Below the pieces are notes generated by a model. That model saw nothing but the letters and a program-made list of their open reading frames with translations. It ran no database searches and had not been told where the DNA came from. A stretch of DNA of 41,080 bases from Falsiroseomonas sp044341625 (lineage in GTDB: Bacteria > Pseudomonadota > Alphaproteobacteria > Acetobacterales > Acetobacteraceae): contig JBIIRI010000009.1 of NCBI GenBank assembly GCA_044341625.1, positions 1 to 41,080 of the forward strand, read 5' to 3'. Of this stretch, positions 8,468 to 18,058 are shown piece by piece (within the stretch, counting starts at the first letter, position 1; every line of letters starts with the position of its first letter). The translations under genes and the position numbers were made by a program.

Positions 8468-8514
8468 AGCAATATCCGATCTGACTGAATCAGTCAGATC
8501 GGATTTCTTGCTCT
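8466..8514. repeat. Long REP-like palindrome between dctP and dctQ
   Basis: A near-perfect inverted repeat: left arm AGAGCAA-t-ATCCGATCTGACTGA (8466-8488), one central base, right arm TCAGTCAGATCGGAT-ttc-TTGCTCT (8490-8514). Only a small internal asymmetry (t against gaa or ttc) breaks a stem of about 22 bp. Its AT content is much higher than that of its surroundings. The first bases supply the TAG stop of dctP (8465-8467). The form (short, outward AGAGC ends, intergenic) suggests a dispersed palindromic element; in the transcript it would act as a strong hairpin between the binding-protein gene and the membrane genes. Confidence 0.75.
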
Positions 8515-8539
8515 GGAAAACAACGAATCTAGAGCATCG

Positions 8540-8556
8540 CCCCCGTGCTTCGGGGG
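8540..8556 (+). promoter_or_regulatory. Hairpin overlapping the dctQ ribosome binding region
   Basis: CCCCCG (8540-8545) pairs with CGGGGG (8551-8556) around the loop TGCTT. The right arm runs directly into the purine-rich Shine-Dalgarno stretch GGAGAGGGG before the TTG start at 8571. Folding could limit ribosome access and lower dctQM relative to dctP. The structure is seen; the regulatory role is inferred. Confidence 0.35.
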
Positions 8557-8570
8557 GAGAGGGGATTCCG

Positions 8571-9068
8571 TTGACCGACCAGAACCCCCCTCCCTCCGGT
8601 GCCATCGCACTTCTGGCGCGGGCGCTGGCCTTTCTCGGTGGCGCCTCGCTGCTCGTGGGCGGCTGCGTCACCACTGTCTCGGTCCTGCTGCGCTGGACCA
8701 CAGACCACCCGATCCGCGGCGATTTCGAGATCGTCTCCATCGCGGCCGGGATCGGCATCGCGGGCTTCCTGGCCTATGGCACGCTGATGCGTGCGAACAT
8801 CATCGTCGACAGCTTCACCACCTGGCTTCCCGCGCGCATCACCGGGCTGCTCGACGGTTTCTGGATGCTGGTCTGGGCGGCGGTGACGCTGTGGCTGGCG
8901 GAGCGTCTGGTCTTCGGTACCTGGGACATCTGGCGTAGCGGCACGCGCACCATCGGGCTGCTGGCGATCCCCTATTGGTGGGCGGTCGGCATCGTCTGCC
9001 TCTGCTTCCTGGCCACCGCGCTGGCCGCGCTGCTGTGGGTCCCGCGGCTGCTGAAGGGACGCGGCTGA
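8571..9068 (+). CDS. dctQ: TRAP transporter small permease (DctQ family)
   Basis: A 165-residue membrane protein. The start is the TTG at 8571, 6 bases after a strong GGAGAGGGG; the reading frame remains open upstream through the palindrome, but that part has no coding character. Four membrane segments are visible: the first near ASLLVGGCVTTVSVLL, the second IVSIAAGIGIAGFLAYG, the third LDGFWMLVWAAVTLWLA and the fourth WWAVGIVCLCFLATALAALL. A conserved IIVDSFT lies in the loop after segment two, as in DctQ (RANIIVDSF). It forms the small subunit that, with DctM, takes solute from DctP using an ion gradient. One base separates its stop from the dctM ATG. Confidence 0.9.
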   Translation: MTDQNPPPSGAIALLARALAFLGGASLLVGGCVTTVSVLLRWTTDHPIRGDFEIVSIAAGIGIAGFLAYGTLMRANIIVDSFTTWLPARITGLLDGFWMLVWAAVTLWLAERLVFGTWDIWRSGTRTIGLLAIPYWWAVGIVCLCFLATALAALLWVPRLLKGRG

Positions 9069-9069
9069 G

Positions 9070-10392
9070 ATGGCGCCGGAATTCATCCTGGCCGGCGCCG
9101 GCTTCGCGGCGATGCTGGCGCTGATCGTGCTGCGCGCCCCGGTTGGGCTGGCGATGCTTCTGGTCGGCATCGGCGGCTATGTGCACATCCTGGATTGGAC
9201 CGCGCTCGGCAACTACCTCAAGACGACGCCCTATCACCTGTTCGCGAACTACACGCTGTCGGTGATCCCGCTCTTCATCCTGATGGGCGCGCTGGCGGAA
9301 CGCGGTGGCCTGGCGCGGGATCTGTTCGCGGCGGCCAATGCGCTCGTCGGGCGCAAGCCCGGCGGCATGGCGATGGGCGTGATCGGGGCCTGCGCCTGCT
9401 TCGGCGCCGTCTGCGGATCCTCGGTCGCGACCACGGCCACCTTCGGCCGCGCCGCGCTGCCGGAACTGCGGCGCTATGGCTACGATCCGGGCTTCTCCAC
9501 CGGCACCATCGCGGTCGGCGGCACGCTCGGCATCCTGATCCCGCCCAGCGTGATCCTGGTGGTCTATGCGATCAGCACGGAACAGAACATCGCCAAGCTG
9601 TTCATGGCGGCCCTGATCCCCGGCCTGATCGCGACCGCGCTCTACATCCTCGCCATCGCGATCGTGGTGCGGTTCCGCCCCGACCTCGCCCCGCCCGGCG
9701 AGGCCCCTTCGCCGGCCGAACGGCGCGCCGCTTTCCTCAATGTCATCCCCGTGCTGCTGATCGCCGTGCTGGTGGTGGGCGGCATCTATGGCGGTGTCTT
9801 CACGCCGACCGAGAGTGCTGCCGTCGGCTGCATCGCGACGCTGGCGGTCGGCCTGCTGCGCGGCACGCTGAAGGGCCGCCAGCTGCGCGAAAGCCTGCTC
9901 GCCACCGCCGAGACCACCGCGATGATCTTCGCCATCCTGCTGGGGGCAGAGGTGTTCAACGCCTTCCTCGCGCTGTCCCAGGCGCCGGATTTGCTGGCGC
10001 TGTGGATCAGCGAGCAGGACTTCCCGCCCTATGGCGTGCTGCTGCTGCTCCTTGCGGCCTACATCATCCTCGGCGCGGTGATGGATGAGCTGGCGATGAT
10101 CCTGCTGACGCTGCCGGTCTTCTTCCCCGTCGTCACCGCGCTCGATTTCGGCCTGACGACGGAGGAGACGGCGATCTGGTTCGGCATCCTGGTGCTGGTC
10201 GTGGTGGGGATCGGGCTGACGGCGCCGCCTATCGGGTTGAATGTCTTCGTCATATCGGGTCTTGCGAAGGACGTGCCGATCGCCGCCACCTATCGCGGCG
10301 TGCTGCCCTTCCTGGCCATGGATGTGATCCGGCTCGGCCTGCTGGTGGCTTTCCCAGCCCTCTCGCTCTGGCTGGTCGGCGTGCTCAGTTGA
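9070..10392 (+). CDS. dctM: TRAP transporter large permease (DctM family)
   Basis: A 440-residue polytopic inner-membrane protein with about 12 hydrophobic segments, the standard size for DctM. Typical family stretches are seen: SVIPLFILMGALAERGGLARDLF, GACACFGAVCGSSVATTATFGRAALPE, GTIAVGGTLGILIPPSVILVVYA and FTPTESAAVG in the second half, then GIGLTAPPIGLNVFVISGLA. It carries the substrate and coupling-ion sites of the TRAP transporter together with DctQ. It is followed after 49 bases, with a fresh ribosome binding site, by pcaF on the same strand. Confidence 0.94.
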   Translation: MAPEFILAGAGFAAMLALIVLRAPVGLAMLLVGIGGYVHILDWTALGNYLKTTPYHLFANYTLSVIPLFILMGALAERGGLARDLFAAANALVGRKPGGMAMGVIGACACFGAVCGSSVATTATFGRAALPELRRYGYDPGFSTGTIAVGGTLGILIPPSVILVVYAISTEQNIAKLFMAALIPGLIATALYILAIAIVVRFRPDLAPPGEAPSPAERRAAFLNVIPVLLIAVLVVGGIYGGVFTPTESAAVGCIATLAVGLLRGTLKGRQLRESLLATAETTAMIFAILLGAEVFNAFLALSQAPDLLALWISEQDFPPYGVLLLLLAAYIILGAVMDELAMILLTLPVFFPVVTALDFGLTTEETAIWFGILVLVVVGIGLTAPPIGLNVFVISGLAKDVPIAATYRGVLPFLAMDVIRLGLLVAFPALSLWLVGVLS

Positions 10393-10441
10393 CGGGGCGG
10401 CCCGGCGGGGGGAAACCGCTCCCCTGAGGAGAAACGAACCC

Positions 10442-11650
<1,209 letters not shown>

Positions 11651-11685
11651 CCGGGCGCGCCCGTCGCAGGGAAGGGATAGGGCGG

Positions 11686-12846
11686 ATGTTCCTCCAACTC
11701 GGTGACATCGTCGTTCATGCCGCGGTCGAGGGACCGGCCGGCGGCGCTGCCGATCGGGAGCCGCCGGTCCTGATGCTGCATTCCATCGGCACGACGATGG
11801 AGGTCTTCGCCCCCCAGGCGACGGCGCTGGCCCGGCATCGCCGCGTCATCCGCATGGATCTGCGCGGGCATGGCTATTCGGGCGTGACGCCAGGCCCCTA
11901 TTCCATGTCGCAACTTGCGCGCGATGCGCTCGCGCTACTCGATGCGCTGGGTGTGAAGCAGGCGCATGTGGTCGGGCTTTCCATCGGTGGTCGCATCGCG
12001 CTGCAGATGGCGGCGGAGGCACCGGCGCGCGTGGCGTCCCTCTGCCTCATGGACACCGCGGCCGAATTCGCGCCGGCCGAGGCGTGGCAGCAGCGGATCG
12101 ACACCGTGCTGGAACTCGGCACGGAGGCGCTGGTCGATGCGGTGATGGGGCGCTGGGTGGTCGATTCCTCTCTCGCGTCGTCCCAGGGTTTGCGGCGGAT
12201 GCTGCTGAACACGGATCGTCAGGGCTATGCGGGCGCGGCGGCCGCCTTGCGCGACGCAAGCGCGGCGGAGATCGCCGGGCGCATCGCCTGCCCGGCGACG
12301 GTCGTCGTCGGCGACCGCGACATCGCGACGCCGCCGGCGCTCGCGGAAGCGCTGCGCGACATGATCCCCGGCGCGCGGCTGGTCGTGATTCGGGATGGCG
12401 CGCATATCCCGAATTTCGAACAGGCGGAGGCGACGACCGCCGCGATCCTCGGCCATCTCGCGCCCTTCGCCCCGCAGCCGGGGCATGAGGGCGGGCTCAC
12501 CATCCGCAAGCAGGTGCTGGGGGATGCGCATGTGGCCCGTGCGCAAGCCAATGTCACGCCACTCGATGCCGCGTTCCAGGACTGGATCACGGCGAATGTC
12601 TGGGGCGGTGTCTGGACGCGGCCGGGGCTGACGCGCCACCAGCGCAGCCTGCTGACGCTCGCCATGATGGCGGCGCTCGGCCGCCACGAGGAATTCGAGT
12701 TGCATGTGCGCGCCACGCGTAACACCGGCGTGACGCCGGAGGAGATCGCGGAGGTGCTGCTGCAGGTTGGCGCCTATGCCGGCGTTCCCGCCGCCAACTC
12801 CGCGCTCAAGATCGCCAAGCGAATCCTGTCGGAAGATGCTGGCTGA
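11686..12846 (+). CDS. pcaDC: Fused 3-oxoadipate enol-lactonase / 4-carboxymuconolactone decarboxylase (PcaD-PcaC, PcaL-like)
   Basis: A 386-residue bifunctional enzyme. Residues 1 to about 262 are an alpha/beta-hydrolase of PcaD type: nucleophile Ser99 in VGLSIGG, Asp212 in GDRDIATP and His240 in DGAHIPNFE. From about residue 270 the protein matches PcaC: RKQVLGDAHV, then AFQDWITANVWGGVW and EFELHVRATRNTG with the conserved His340. It carries out two consecutive steps, decarboxylation of 4-carboxymuconolactone to the enol-lactone and its hydrolysis to 3-oxoadipate. The start at the ATG after AGGGATAGGGCGG is chosen; the frame is open far upstream only as a shadow of pcaF. Such fusions (pcaL) are known in actinobacteria and some proteobacteria. 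Confidence 0.95.
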   Translation: MFLQLGDIVVHAAVEGPAGGAADREPPVLMLHSIGTTMEVFAPQATALARHRRVIRMDLRGHGYSGVTPGPYSMSQLARDALALLDALGVKQAHVVGLSIGGRIALQMAAEAPARVASLCLMDTAAEFAPAEAWQQRIDTVLELGTEALVDAVMGRWVVDSSLASSQGLRRMLLNTDRQGYAGAAAALRDASAAEIAGRIACPATVVVGDRDIATPPALAEALRDMIPGARLVVIRDGAHIPNFEQAEATTAAILGHLAPFAPQPGHEGGLTIRKQVLGDAHVARAQANVTPLDAAFQDWITANVWGGVWTRPGLTRHQRSLLTLAMMAALGRHEEFELHVRATRNTGVTPEEIAEVLLQVGAYAGVPAANSALKIAKRILSEDAG

Positions 12847-12877
12847 AGCCCATCGCGAGGAAGGAAGCCATTACGCC

Positions 12878-13582
12878 ATGAGCGACCCCGTCCCGTTCCG
12901 CCGGCCCGATCCGGCGACCCAGCCGCCGCTCGATGCGCCGTCCTATGGCAGCACGCATAAGCGCCACCCGAAGCAGGCGCTGCTGCGCGTGCCCCATTCC
13001 CTGACCGAGACGACCGCGCCCCGCTTCACCTCCGACCGCTACCCGGTCCAGGCCGATATGAGCCAGGTGAACGGCAAGGCCGCGTTGGGTGAGCGGATCA
13101 TCGTGGGCGGCACGATCACGGATGAGGATGGCCGCCCCCAGCGCGGCGTGATGGTGGAGGTGTGGCAGGCCAACGCATCCGGCCGCTACCACCATGCGCG
13201 CGACCAGCATGATGCGCCGCTCGATCCGAATTTCGAGGGCCGCGCGCGCATCTTCACCGATGAGAACGGGCGCTACAGCTTCGTCAGCGTCAAGCCCGGT
13301 GCCTATCCGTGGCGGAACCACTGGAATGCGTGGCGGCCCATCCACATCCATTTCGGCCTGCACGGCGCCGGCTTCGCCCAGCGCATGATCACGCAGATGT
13401 ACTTCCCCGGCGATCCGCTGCTCGACCTCGACCCGATCTTCCTCTCGACGCCCGACAAGGCGGCGCGCGACAGGCTGGTGTCGAAATTCGACCTCGACAT
13501 CACCAAGCCGGAATGGGCGCTCGGCTACCGCTTCGACATGGTGTTGCGCGGCCGCGAGGCCACGCCCTTCGAGAAGCAGTGA
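12878..13582 (+). CDS. pcaH: Protocatechuate 3,4-dioxygenase beta subunit (PcaH)
   Basis: A 234-residue catalytic subunit of the Fe(III) intradiol dioxygenase that opens protocatechuate to 3-carboxy-cis,cis-muconate. All four iron ligands can be read: Tyr104 (GRYHH), Tyr143 (PGAYPW), His156 and His158 (RPIHIHF). Their spacing (39, 13 and 2 residues) equals that of Tyr408, Tyr447, His460 and His462 in the Pseudomonas putida enzyme. The ATG at 12878 lies after AGGAAGGAAG; a longer frame exists upstream within pcaDC but is not needed. pcaG follows after 13 bases. Confidence 0.97.
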   Translation: MSDPVPFRRPDPATQPPLDAPSYGSTHKRHPKQALLRVPHSLTETTAPRFTSDRYPVQADMSQVNGKAALGERIIVGGTITDEDGRPQRGVMVEVWQANASGRYHHARDQHDAPLDPNFEGRARIFTDENGRYSFVSVKPGAYPWRNHWNAWRPIHIHFGLHGAGFAQRMITQMYFPGDPLLDLDPIFLSTPDKAARDRLVSKFDLDITKPEWALGYRFDMVLRGREATPFEKQ

Positions 13583-13595
13583 GGGGGACCGGCCG

Positions 13596-14138
13596 ATGAC
13601 TGCCGCAACCGCATCCCAGACCGCCGGTCCCTACTGGCACATGATCGACTTCCCCGAATGGGCGGATCTGCTCCGCCCGGGTTCGGGCAATGAAGGCGTC
13701 CAGGGCGAGCGTATCGTGCTCACCGGCCGCATCACCGATGGCGATGGCGCGCTGGTGGTCGATGCGCTGGTGGAGATCTGGCAGGCCGGCCCCGATGGCC
13801 GCTACGAGGATGGCTTCCACGGCTTCGGCCGCTGCGCCACCGACGACAAGGGCGAATTCCGTTTCACCACGCTGAAGCCCGGCCCCGTGCCGGGACGCGG
13901 CAATACGATGCAGGCGCCGCACATCCAGATCGCGATCTTCGCCCGCGGCCTGATGCAGCATGTTCTCACCCGCGCCTATTTCGCCGGAGAGGCGCTGAAT
14001 GCGACCGATCCGGTGCTGACGCTGGTGGAGAACCCCGCGCGCCGCGTGACGCTCATCGCCCGCCCGGACGGCGGCGGCGCCTGGCGCCTCGACATCCGGT
14101 TGCAGGGGGAGGGGGAGACCGTCTTCCTCGATGTCTAG
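13596..14138 (+). CDS. pcaG: Protocatechuate 3,4-dioxygenase alpha subunit (PcaG)
   Basis: A 180-residue alpha subunit, homologous to PcaH but lacking the iron ligands, as expected. It starts with the family motif SQTAGPYWHM, then shows the beta-sandwich stretch GERIVLTGRITDGDGALVVDALVEIWQAG, TLKPGPVPGRGNTMQAPHIQIAIFARGL and AYFAGE. It forms the alpha-beta protomer with PcaH and lines the substrate pocket. The start follows GAGGGGGACCGGCCG, 13 bases after the pcaH stop; pcaB begins 3 bases after its stop. Confidence 0.96.
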   Translation: MTAATASQTAGPYWHMIDFPEWADLLRPGSGNEGVQGERIVLTGRITDGDGALVVDALVEIWQAGPDGRYEDGFHGFGRCATDDKGEFRFTTLKPGPVPGRGNTMQAPHIQIAIFARGLMQHVLTRAYFAGEALNATDPVLTLVENPARRVTLIARPDGGGAWRLDIRLQGEGETVFLDV

Positions 14139-14141
14139 CCG

Positions 14142-15485
14142 ATGAGTGTGAACCCGGCCGACGGCGCCGTGCTCGGCGCCGTCTTCGGCTCCGATGCCAT
14201 GCGCGCGATCCTGGACGAACGCGCCGCACTTGCGCGCATGCTGGCGGTGGAAGCGGCGCTGGCCCGCGCGCAGGCGCGGCTCGGCCTGATCCCCGCAGAG
14301 GCCGCGCGGGCGATCACGGACGCGGCGGATATCGACCGGCTCGATATGCCGGCGCTGGCGACCGCGACGCGCAACATGGGCTTCCCCACGGTCGGCCTCG
14401 TGAAGCAGCTCTCCGCGCTCGCGGGCGCCGAGGCTGGGCGCTGGACGCATTACGGCGCGACCACGCAGGACATATTGGACACCGCGCTGGTGCTGCAGCT
14501 GCGCGATGCGCTTATGCTGTTCGAGGCGGATCTGGCGCGGCTGCTGGCGGCGCTGGCGCGGCTGGCGCGGGCGCATCGCGGCACGGTGATGGCCGGGCGG
14601 ACCCACGCGCAGCAGGCGCTGCCCATCACCTTCGGCTTCAAGGCGGCGCTCTGGCTCGATCCGCTGATCACCATGCGCGAACGCCTGGCGCAGCTGCGCC
14701 CGCGTGTGCTGCGGCTGCAATTCGGCGGGGCGGTGGGCACGCTTGCCTCGCTCGGTGCTGACGGGCCGCGGGTGGCGGCGGAGCTGGCGCGCGAACTGGA
14801 CCTCGCCTTGCCCCCCATCCCCTGGCACGTCGCGCGCGACGGGGTAGCGGAATTCGGCTGCTGGTGCGGGCTTCTGGCCGGCGCTCTCGCCAAGCCCGCG
14901 ACCGATGTGATGCTGCTGATGCAGTCGGAAGTCGGCGAGGCGAGCGAGCCTGCAGCACCTGGCAAGGGCGGCAGTTCGACCATGCCGCAGAAGCGCAACC
15001 CGATCGGCTGCGAATATGTAATCGTGCAGGCGCGCGGCGCGCAGGCGCTGGTCCCGCAGTTGCTTGGCGCGATGGTGCATGAGCATGAACGCGGCGCGGG
15101 CGCGATGCAGCTGGAGCAGCTCGCGCTCGGCCAGCTTCTGCTGCTGGCGCATGGCGCGCTGGCGACGCTGATCCCGATCGCGGAGGGCCTCGTCGTCGAT
15201 GCCGCGCGGATGCGCCGCAACCTCGAAGCCGGTGGCGGTCTGATCATGTCGGAAGCGGTGATGATGGGCCTTGCGCCTGTGTTGGGTCGCGGCACCGCGC
15301 ATGAGGTGGTGCACCACGCCTGCGAGGTGGCGCTGGCCGATTGCATCGATCTGCGCGCGGCGCTGGCGCGCGATTCCCGCGTCACCGCCATCCTGGATGC
15401 GGCGGGCATCGCGCGGCTGACCGATCCGGCCTTCTATCTCGGCGCCACGGATAGCGCGATCGATGCGGTGCTCGCGCGACTATAG
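14142..15485 (+). CDS. pcaB: 3-carboxy-cis,cis-muconate cycloisomerase (PcaB)
   Basis: A 447-residue member of the fumarase/aspartase superfamily that lactonises 3-carboxymuconate to 4-carboxymuconolactone, the substrate of the upstream PcaDC fusion. The superfamily signature GGSSTMPQKRNP is intact, preceded by the conserved HYGATTQDILDTAL and GRTHAQQALPITFG regions. The length is typical of PcaB. It starts 3 bases after pcaG and ends 3 bases before the stop of the convergent response-regulator gene, so the operon ends abruptly here with no room for an independent terminator. Confidence 0.95.
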   Translation: MSVNPADGAVLGAVFGSDAMRAILDERAALARMLAVEAALARAQARLGLIPAEAARAITDAADIDRLDMPALATATRNMGFPTVGLVKQLSALAGAEAGRWTHYGATTQDILDTALVLQLRDALMLFEADLARLLAALARLARAHRGTVMAGRTHAQQALPITFGFKAALWLDPLITMRERLAQLRPRVLRLQFGGAVGTLASLGADGPRVAAELARELDLALPPIPWHVARDGVAEFGCWCGLLAGALAKPATDVMLLMQSEVGEASEPAAPGKGGSSTMPQKRNPIGCEYVIVQARGAQALVPQLLGAMVHEHERGAGAMQLEQLALGQLLLLAHGALATLIPIAEGLVVDAARMRRNLEAGGGLIMSEAVMMGLAPVLGRGTAHEVVHHACEVALADCIDLRAALARDSRVTAILDAAGIARLTDPAFYLGATDSAIDAVLARL

Positions 15486-15488
15486 CCT

Positions 15489-15857
15489 TCAGGCGCGTCC
15501 CATCGCGCCTTGCAGCGTCGTCAGCGCCTTGGACAGGCTGAAGGGCTTCGCCAGGAAGGGCGCGCCCGGCAGGGCGCGCTGCGGATCGACTTCGCTGAGC
15601 CGGCCGGAGGCATAGACCACCGGTAGCCCCGGCCGCAGGCGCCTGGCGGCCGAGGCCAGCGCGAAGCCATCGGCGCCGGGCAGGTTGATGTCGGTCAACA
15701 GCAGATCGAGGTCGTCGCGGCTTGCCACCAGGCCGAGGGCGCTTTCGGCATCCGCGGCCTCCACCACCGTGAAGCCGGCCTCGGTCAGCACCTCGGCCAG
15801 CGTCACGCGGAGAAGCGGGTCATCCTCGACAAGCAGCAGCCTGCGCGTGGCGTCCAT
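15489..15857 (-). CDS. Orphan single-domain response regulator
   Basis: A 122-residue CheY-like receiver domain with no output domain. The acidic pocket is E11-D12-D13 (LLLVEDDPLL), the phospho-acceptor is Asp56 (LLLTDINLPGADG), the switch residue lies in VVYASGR and the conserved lysine is in FLAKPF. The ATG at 15857 is chosen because the receiver fold starts four residues later; the frame continues upstream but without recognisable domain content. No histidine kinase is adjacent; the degenerate kinase-like gene at 39408 lies far away. It probably relays phosphate in a multi-component pathway, or regulates by protein contact. Confidence 0.88.
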   Translation of the reverse strand: MDATRRLLLVEDDPLLRVTLAEVLTEAGFTVVEAADAESALGLVASRDDLDLLLTDINLPGADGFALASAARRLRPGLPVVYASGRLSEVDPQRALPGAPFLAKPFSLSKALTTLQGAMGRA

Positions 15858-15879
15858 GCGGCGGCCTGGCCTTCCCTTC

Positions 15880-15899
15880 GGGGCAGGCCAGCCTGCCCC
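15880..15899 (-). terminator. Hairpin between hydratase and response-regulator genes
   Basis: GGGGCAGG (15880-15887) and CCTGCCCC (15892-15899) form a perfect 8-bp stem with a 4-base loop, between two minus-strand genes. It may end the hydratase transcript upstream of the response-regulator promoter. No T-run is visible. Confidence 0.4.
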
Positions 15900-15982
15900 C
15901 GCGCCACCGCGCGCGGCGTGACAGCTGCGTGATGCGAGCCGCGCGGCGCGCAAAGCCGCGTCATGCGGCCTGGCGCGCGACC

Positions 15983-16753
15983 TCAGACGAGATCGACGAC
16001 GACCTCGCCCAGCCCTTCGAAGCCGCCGATGATGCGCTGGCCGCCGGGCACCCAGAGAAGCCCGCTCCAGCTGCCCGTCGTCACCACTTGCCCCGCTTCC
16101 AGCTGCAGGCCGAAGGCGTGCAGGTGGTTGGCGAGACGGGTCAGTGACAGCAGCGGATCGCCCGCCGGGTTCGCGCCACGCCGCGCCACCTGCGTCACGC
16201 CGCCGGCGGATTGATGGACCGTGAGGTCGTTCAGATCGCGCTCCCGCCAATCCGCCACCGGCGCGCCGAGCACGAGCCCGGAATGGGCGACATTATCGGC
16301 CATGGCTTCGAGCAGCGAGACGGCCGTCATGTCCGCATAGCGGGTCGCGACGAGTTCGATGGCGGGGACGCATTCGGCGACCGCATCCGCCACCTCCTCC
16401 CGCGTCCAGGGCGTGGCGCGGGGCGGCAGGCTGCGGGCGAGGCGGAAGGCGACCTCCGTCTCGATGCCTAGCTTGGCCCCCGGCGCGACCATCCAGCTGG
16501 CCGGCCCGGCCATGATGCCGCGCGTGTCGAGCAGCGCCTGGGAGACGGGCTTGCCCGGCGGCGTCGCGCATTTCCAGCCACCGATCGTCCCGCCGCGCCG
16601 CGCGAGCACGGCGCGCTGGATGGCGAGCGCCTCCGCCTCATTTGCCGGGGCGGCATTGCCCAGGCCGTGGGCCGGGGCGCCGCCCTGGCGGACGGCGAGA
16701 AGCATCTCCGTCGCGCGGGCGATGCGGGTGGTGTCGGGCGCGGTCTCGGCCAT
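15983..16753 (-). CDS. 2-keto-4-pentenoate / 2-oxohept-3-enedioate hydratase family protein
   Basis: A 256-residue member of the hydratase branch of the fumarylacetoacetate-hydrolase superfamily. The metal motif is in GIETEVAFRLARSLPP (E-x-E), followed by CVPAIELVATRY, MADNVAHSGLVLGAP and GNPAGDP-like GANPAGDPLLSLTRLAN; the end shows TTGSWSGLLWVPGG. These enzymes add water to 2-hydroxydienoates in meta-cleavage pathways (MhpD, HpaH). The ATG at 16753 is preferred over one at 16801 because of GGA about 6 bases upstream. It lies 72 bases after arsJ on the same strand but has no known arsenic role; possibly it is co-transcribed by readthrough. Confidence 0.85.
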   Translation of the reverse strand: MAETAPDTTRIARATEMLLAVRQGGAPAHGLGNAAPANEAEALAIQRAVLARRGGTIGGWKCATPPGKPVSQALLDTRGIMAGPASWMVAPGAKLGIETEVAFRLARSLPPRATPWTREEVADAVAECVPAIELVATRYADMTAVSLLEAMADNVAHSGLVLGAPVADWRERDLNDLTVHQSAGGVTQVARRGANPAGDPLLSLTRLANHLHAFGLQLEAGQVVTTGSWSGLLWVPGGQRIIGGFEGLGEVVVDLV

Positions 16754-16825
16754 GATGTCCTGCGTTTCCTCTGTCAGCGCATCATGCCGCCTTGCCGCCA
16801 TCGGGCCAAGCCGCGCGGCGGCGTC

Positions 16826-18058
16826 TCAACGCGTGCCTCGCGAGACCGGCAGGAGCAGGGTGAGCGCGTAGCAGACGCCGAGCATGAGCGCGGAGCCCGC
16901 GAGGCAGGCGCCGAGCCCGCCCCACTGATACAGCAGCCCCGACAGCAGCGTGCCCGCGAAGCGCCCCGCCGCATTCGCCGCGTAGTAGAAGCCGACATCC
17001 TCGGCCGCCTTCTCCGACCCCGCATAGGCCAGGATCAGGTAGGAATGGACCGAGGAATTCACCGCGAAGGCGAAGCCGAACAGCGCGAGCCCCGCCACCA
17101 CCACCAGATCGGCGCGCGGCAGCCCCGCGATCAGCGCGCCAGCAAGCAGGGCAGGGACCAGCGCCAGCAGCAGCGACCACAGCTTGGCGGCGGGCACCTC
17201 CGCGGACAGGCCATCGGCGCTGCGGCGCACCAGCCCAGGCGCGGACGCCTGGACCACCCCATAGCCGATGGTCCAGAGCGCCAGGAACGCGCCGACCATC
17301 GTGAAGGTCCAGCCGCTGGCATAGAGGAAGACCGGCAGGCCGACGACGAACCATACGTCGCGCGCCCCGAACAGGAACACCCGCGCCGCCGCCAGCAGGT
17401 TCACGGCGCGATCCTTGGCGAAGAACTCCTTCGCGGAAGCCGAGGCCTTCGCCTTGCCCATCAGCGGCGGCAGCGCGAAGACCACGCCGGCCAGCACCAG
17501 CAGTAGCGCCACGGCCATTGCCCAGAGCGCGCCGCGGAAGCCCAGCACATCCAGCAGCAGGCCGCCCAGGAAGAAGCCCGCGCCCTTCATCGCGTTCTTG
17601 CTGCCGGTGAAGAAGGCGACCCAGCGGAACAGCCGCCCGGACGCCTCGCCCGCCGTCAGCTTGATCGCGGATTTCGACGCGGTCTTGGTCAGGTCCTTCG
17701 CGACCCCGCAGACGCCCTGCGCGACCACGACCCAGGCGACGCTGACCGCTGCCGCCCAATCCGGCGACAGGGCCGACAGCATCAGGAAGCCGAGCACCTG
17801 GGTGACGAGCCCGACCGCCAGCATGCGCGCGATGCCGAAGCGCGTGGCCAGCCAGCCGCCGACCAGATTGGCGCCGATCCCGGCGGCCTCATACAGCAGG
17901 AACAGGAAGGCGAGGGTGAAGGGCGAATAGCCGAGCCGGAAGAAATGCAGCAGCACCAGCATCCGCAACGCGCCATCGGTCAGCGTGAAGCCCCAATAGG
18001 CCGCTGTGACGATGGCGTAGTTGCGCGTGCCTGCGCCGCTGCCCGAGGCGCCGTTCAA
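16826..18058 (-). CDS. arsJ: Organoarsenical efflux MFS transporter ArsJ
   Basis: A 410-residue, 11-12 segment major facilitator protein, the usual ArsJ length. It starts at a TTG whose last bases overlap the stop of the GAPDH gene (TTGA). ArsJ-type features are the opening NYAIVTAAYWGFTLTDGALRML, the loop GVAKDLTKTASKSAIK and AEDVGFYYAANAAGR near the end. ArsJ exports 1-arseno-3-phosphoglycerate, the unstable product of the adjacent GAPDH, which breaks down outside to arsenate. The identification rests on sequence pattern plus the operon (arsR-arsC fusion, GAPDH, MFS) that defines this resistance mechanism. Confidence 0.93.
   Translation of the reverse strand: MNGASGSGAGTRNYAIVTAAYWGFTLTDGALRMLVLLHFFRLGYSPFTLAFLFLLYEAAGIGANLVGGWLATRFGIARMLAVGLVTQVLGFLMLSALSPDWAAAVSVAWVVVAQGVCGVAKDLTKTASKSAIKLTAGEASGRLFRWVAFFTGSKNAMKGAGFFLGGLLLDVLGFRGALWAMAVALLLVLAGVVFALPPLMGKAKASASAKEFFAKDRAVNLLAAARVFLFGARDVWFVVGLPVFLYASGWTFTMVGAFLALWTIGYGVVQASAPGLVRRSADGLSAEVPAAKLWSLLLALVPALLAGALIAGLPRADLVVVAGLALFGFAFAVNSSVHSYLILAYAGSEKAAEDVGFYYAANAAGRFAGTLLSGLLYQWGGLGACLAGSALMLGVCYALTLLLPVSRGTR

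Noticed and set aside
8466..8514. CRISPR or attachment-site reading of the palindrome
   Set aside because: There is a single copy with no spacer array, no integrase and no direct repeats flanking it.
13500..15317. 605-codon minus-strand frame opposite pcaG and pcaB
   Set aside because: Shadow of two enzymes with complete catalytic motifs; the antisense product has no recognisable motif.
15983..16753. Hydratase as a fourth gene of the arsenic operon
   Set aside because: It is on the same strand 72 bases after arsJ, but it does not overlap, and its family acts on hydroxydienoic acids; co-transcription cannot be excluded but a role in arsenic resistance is unsupported.
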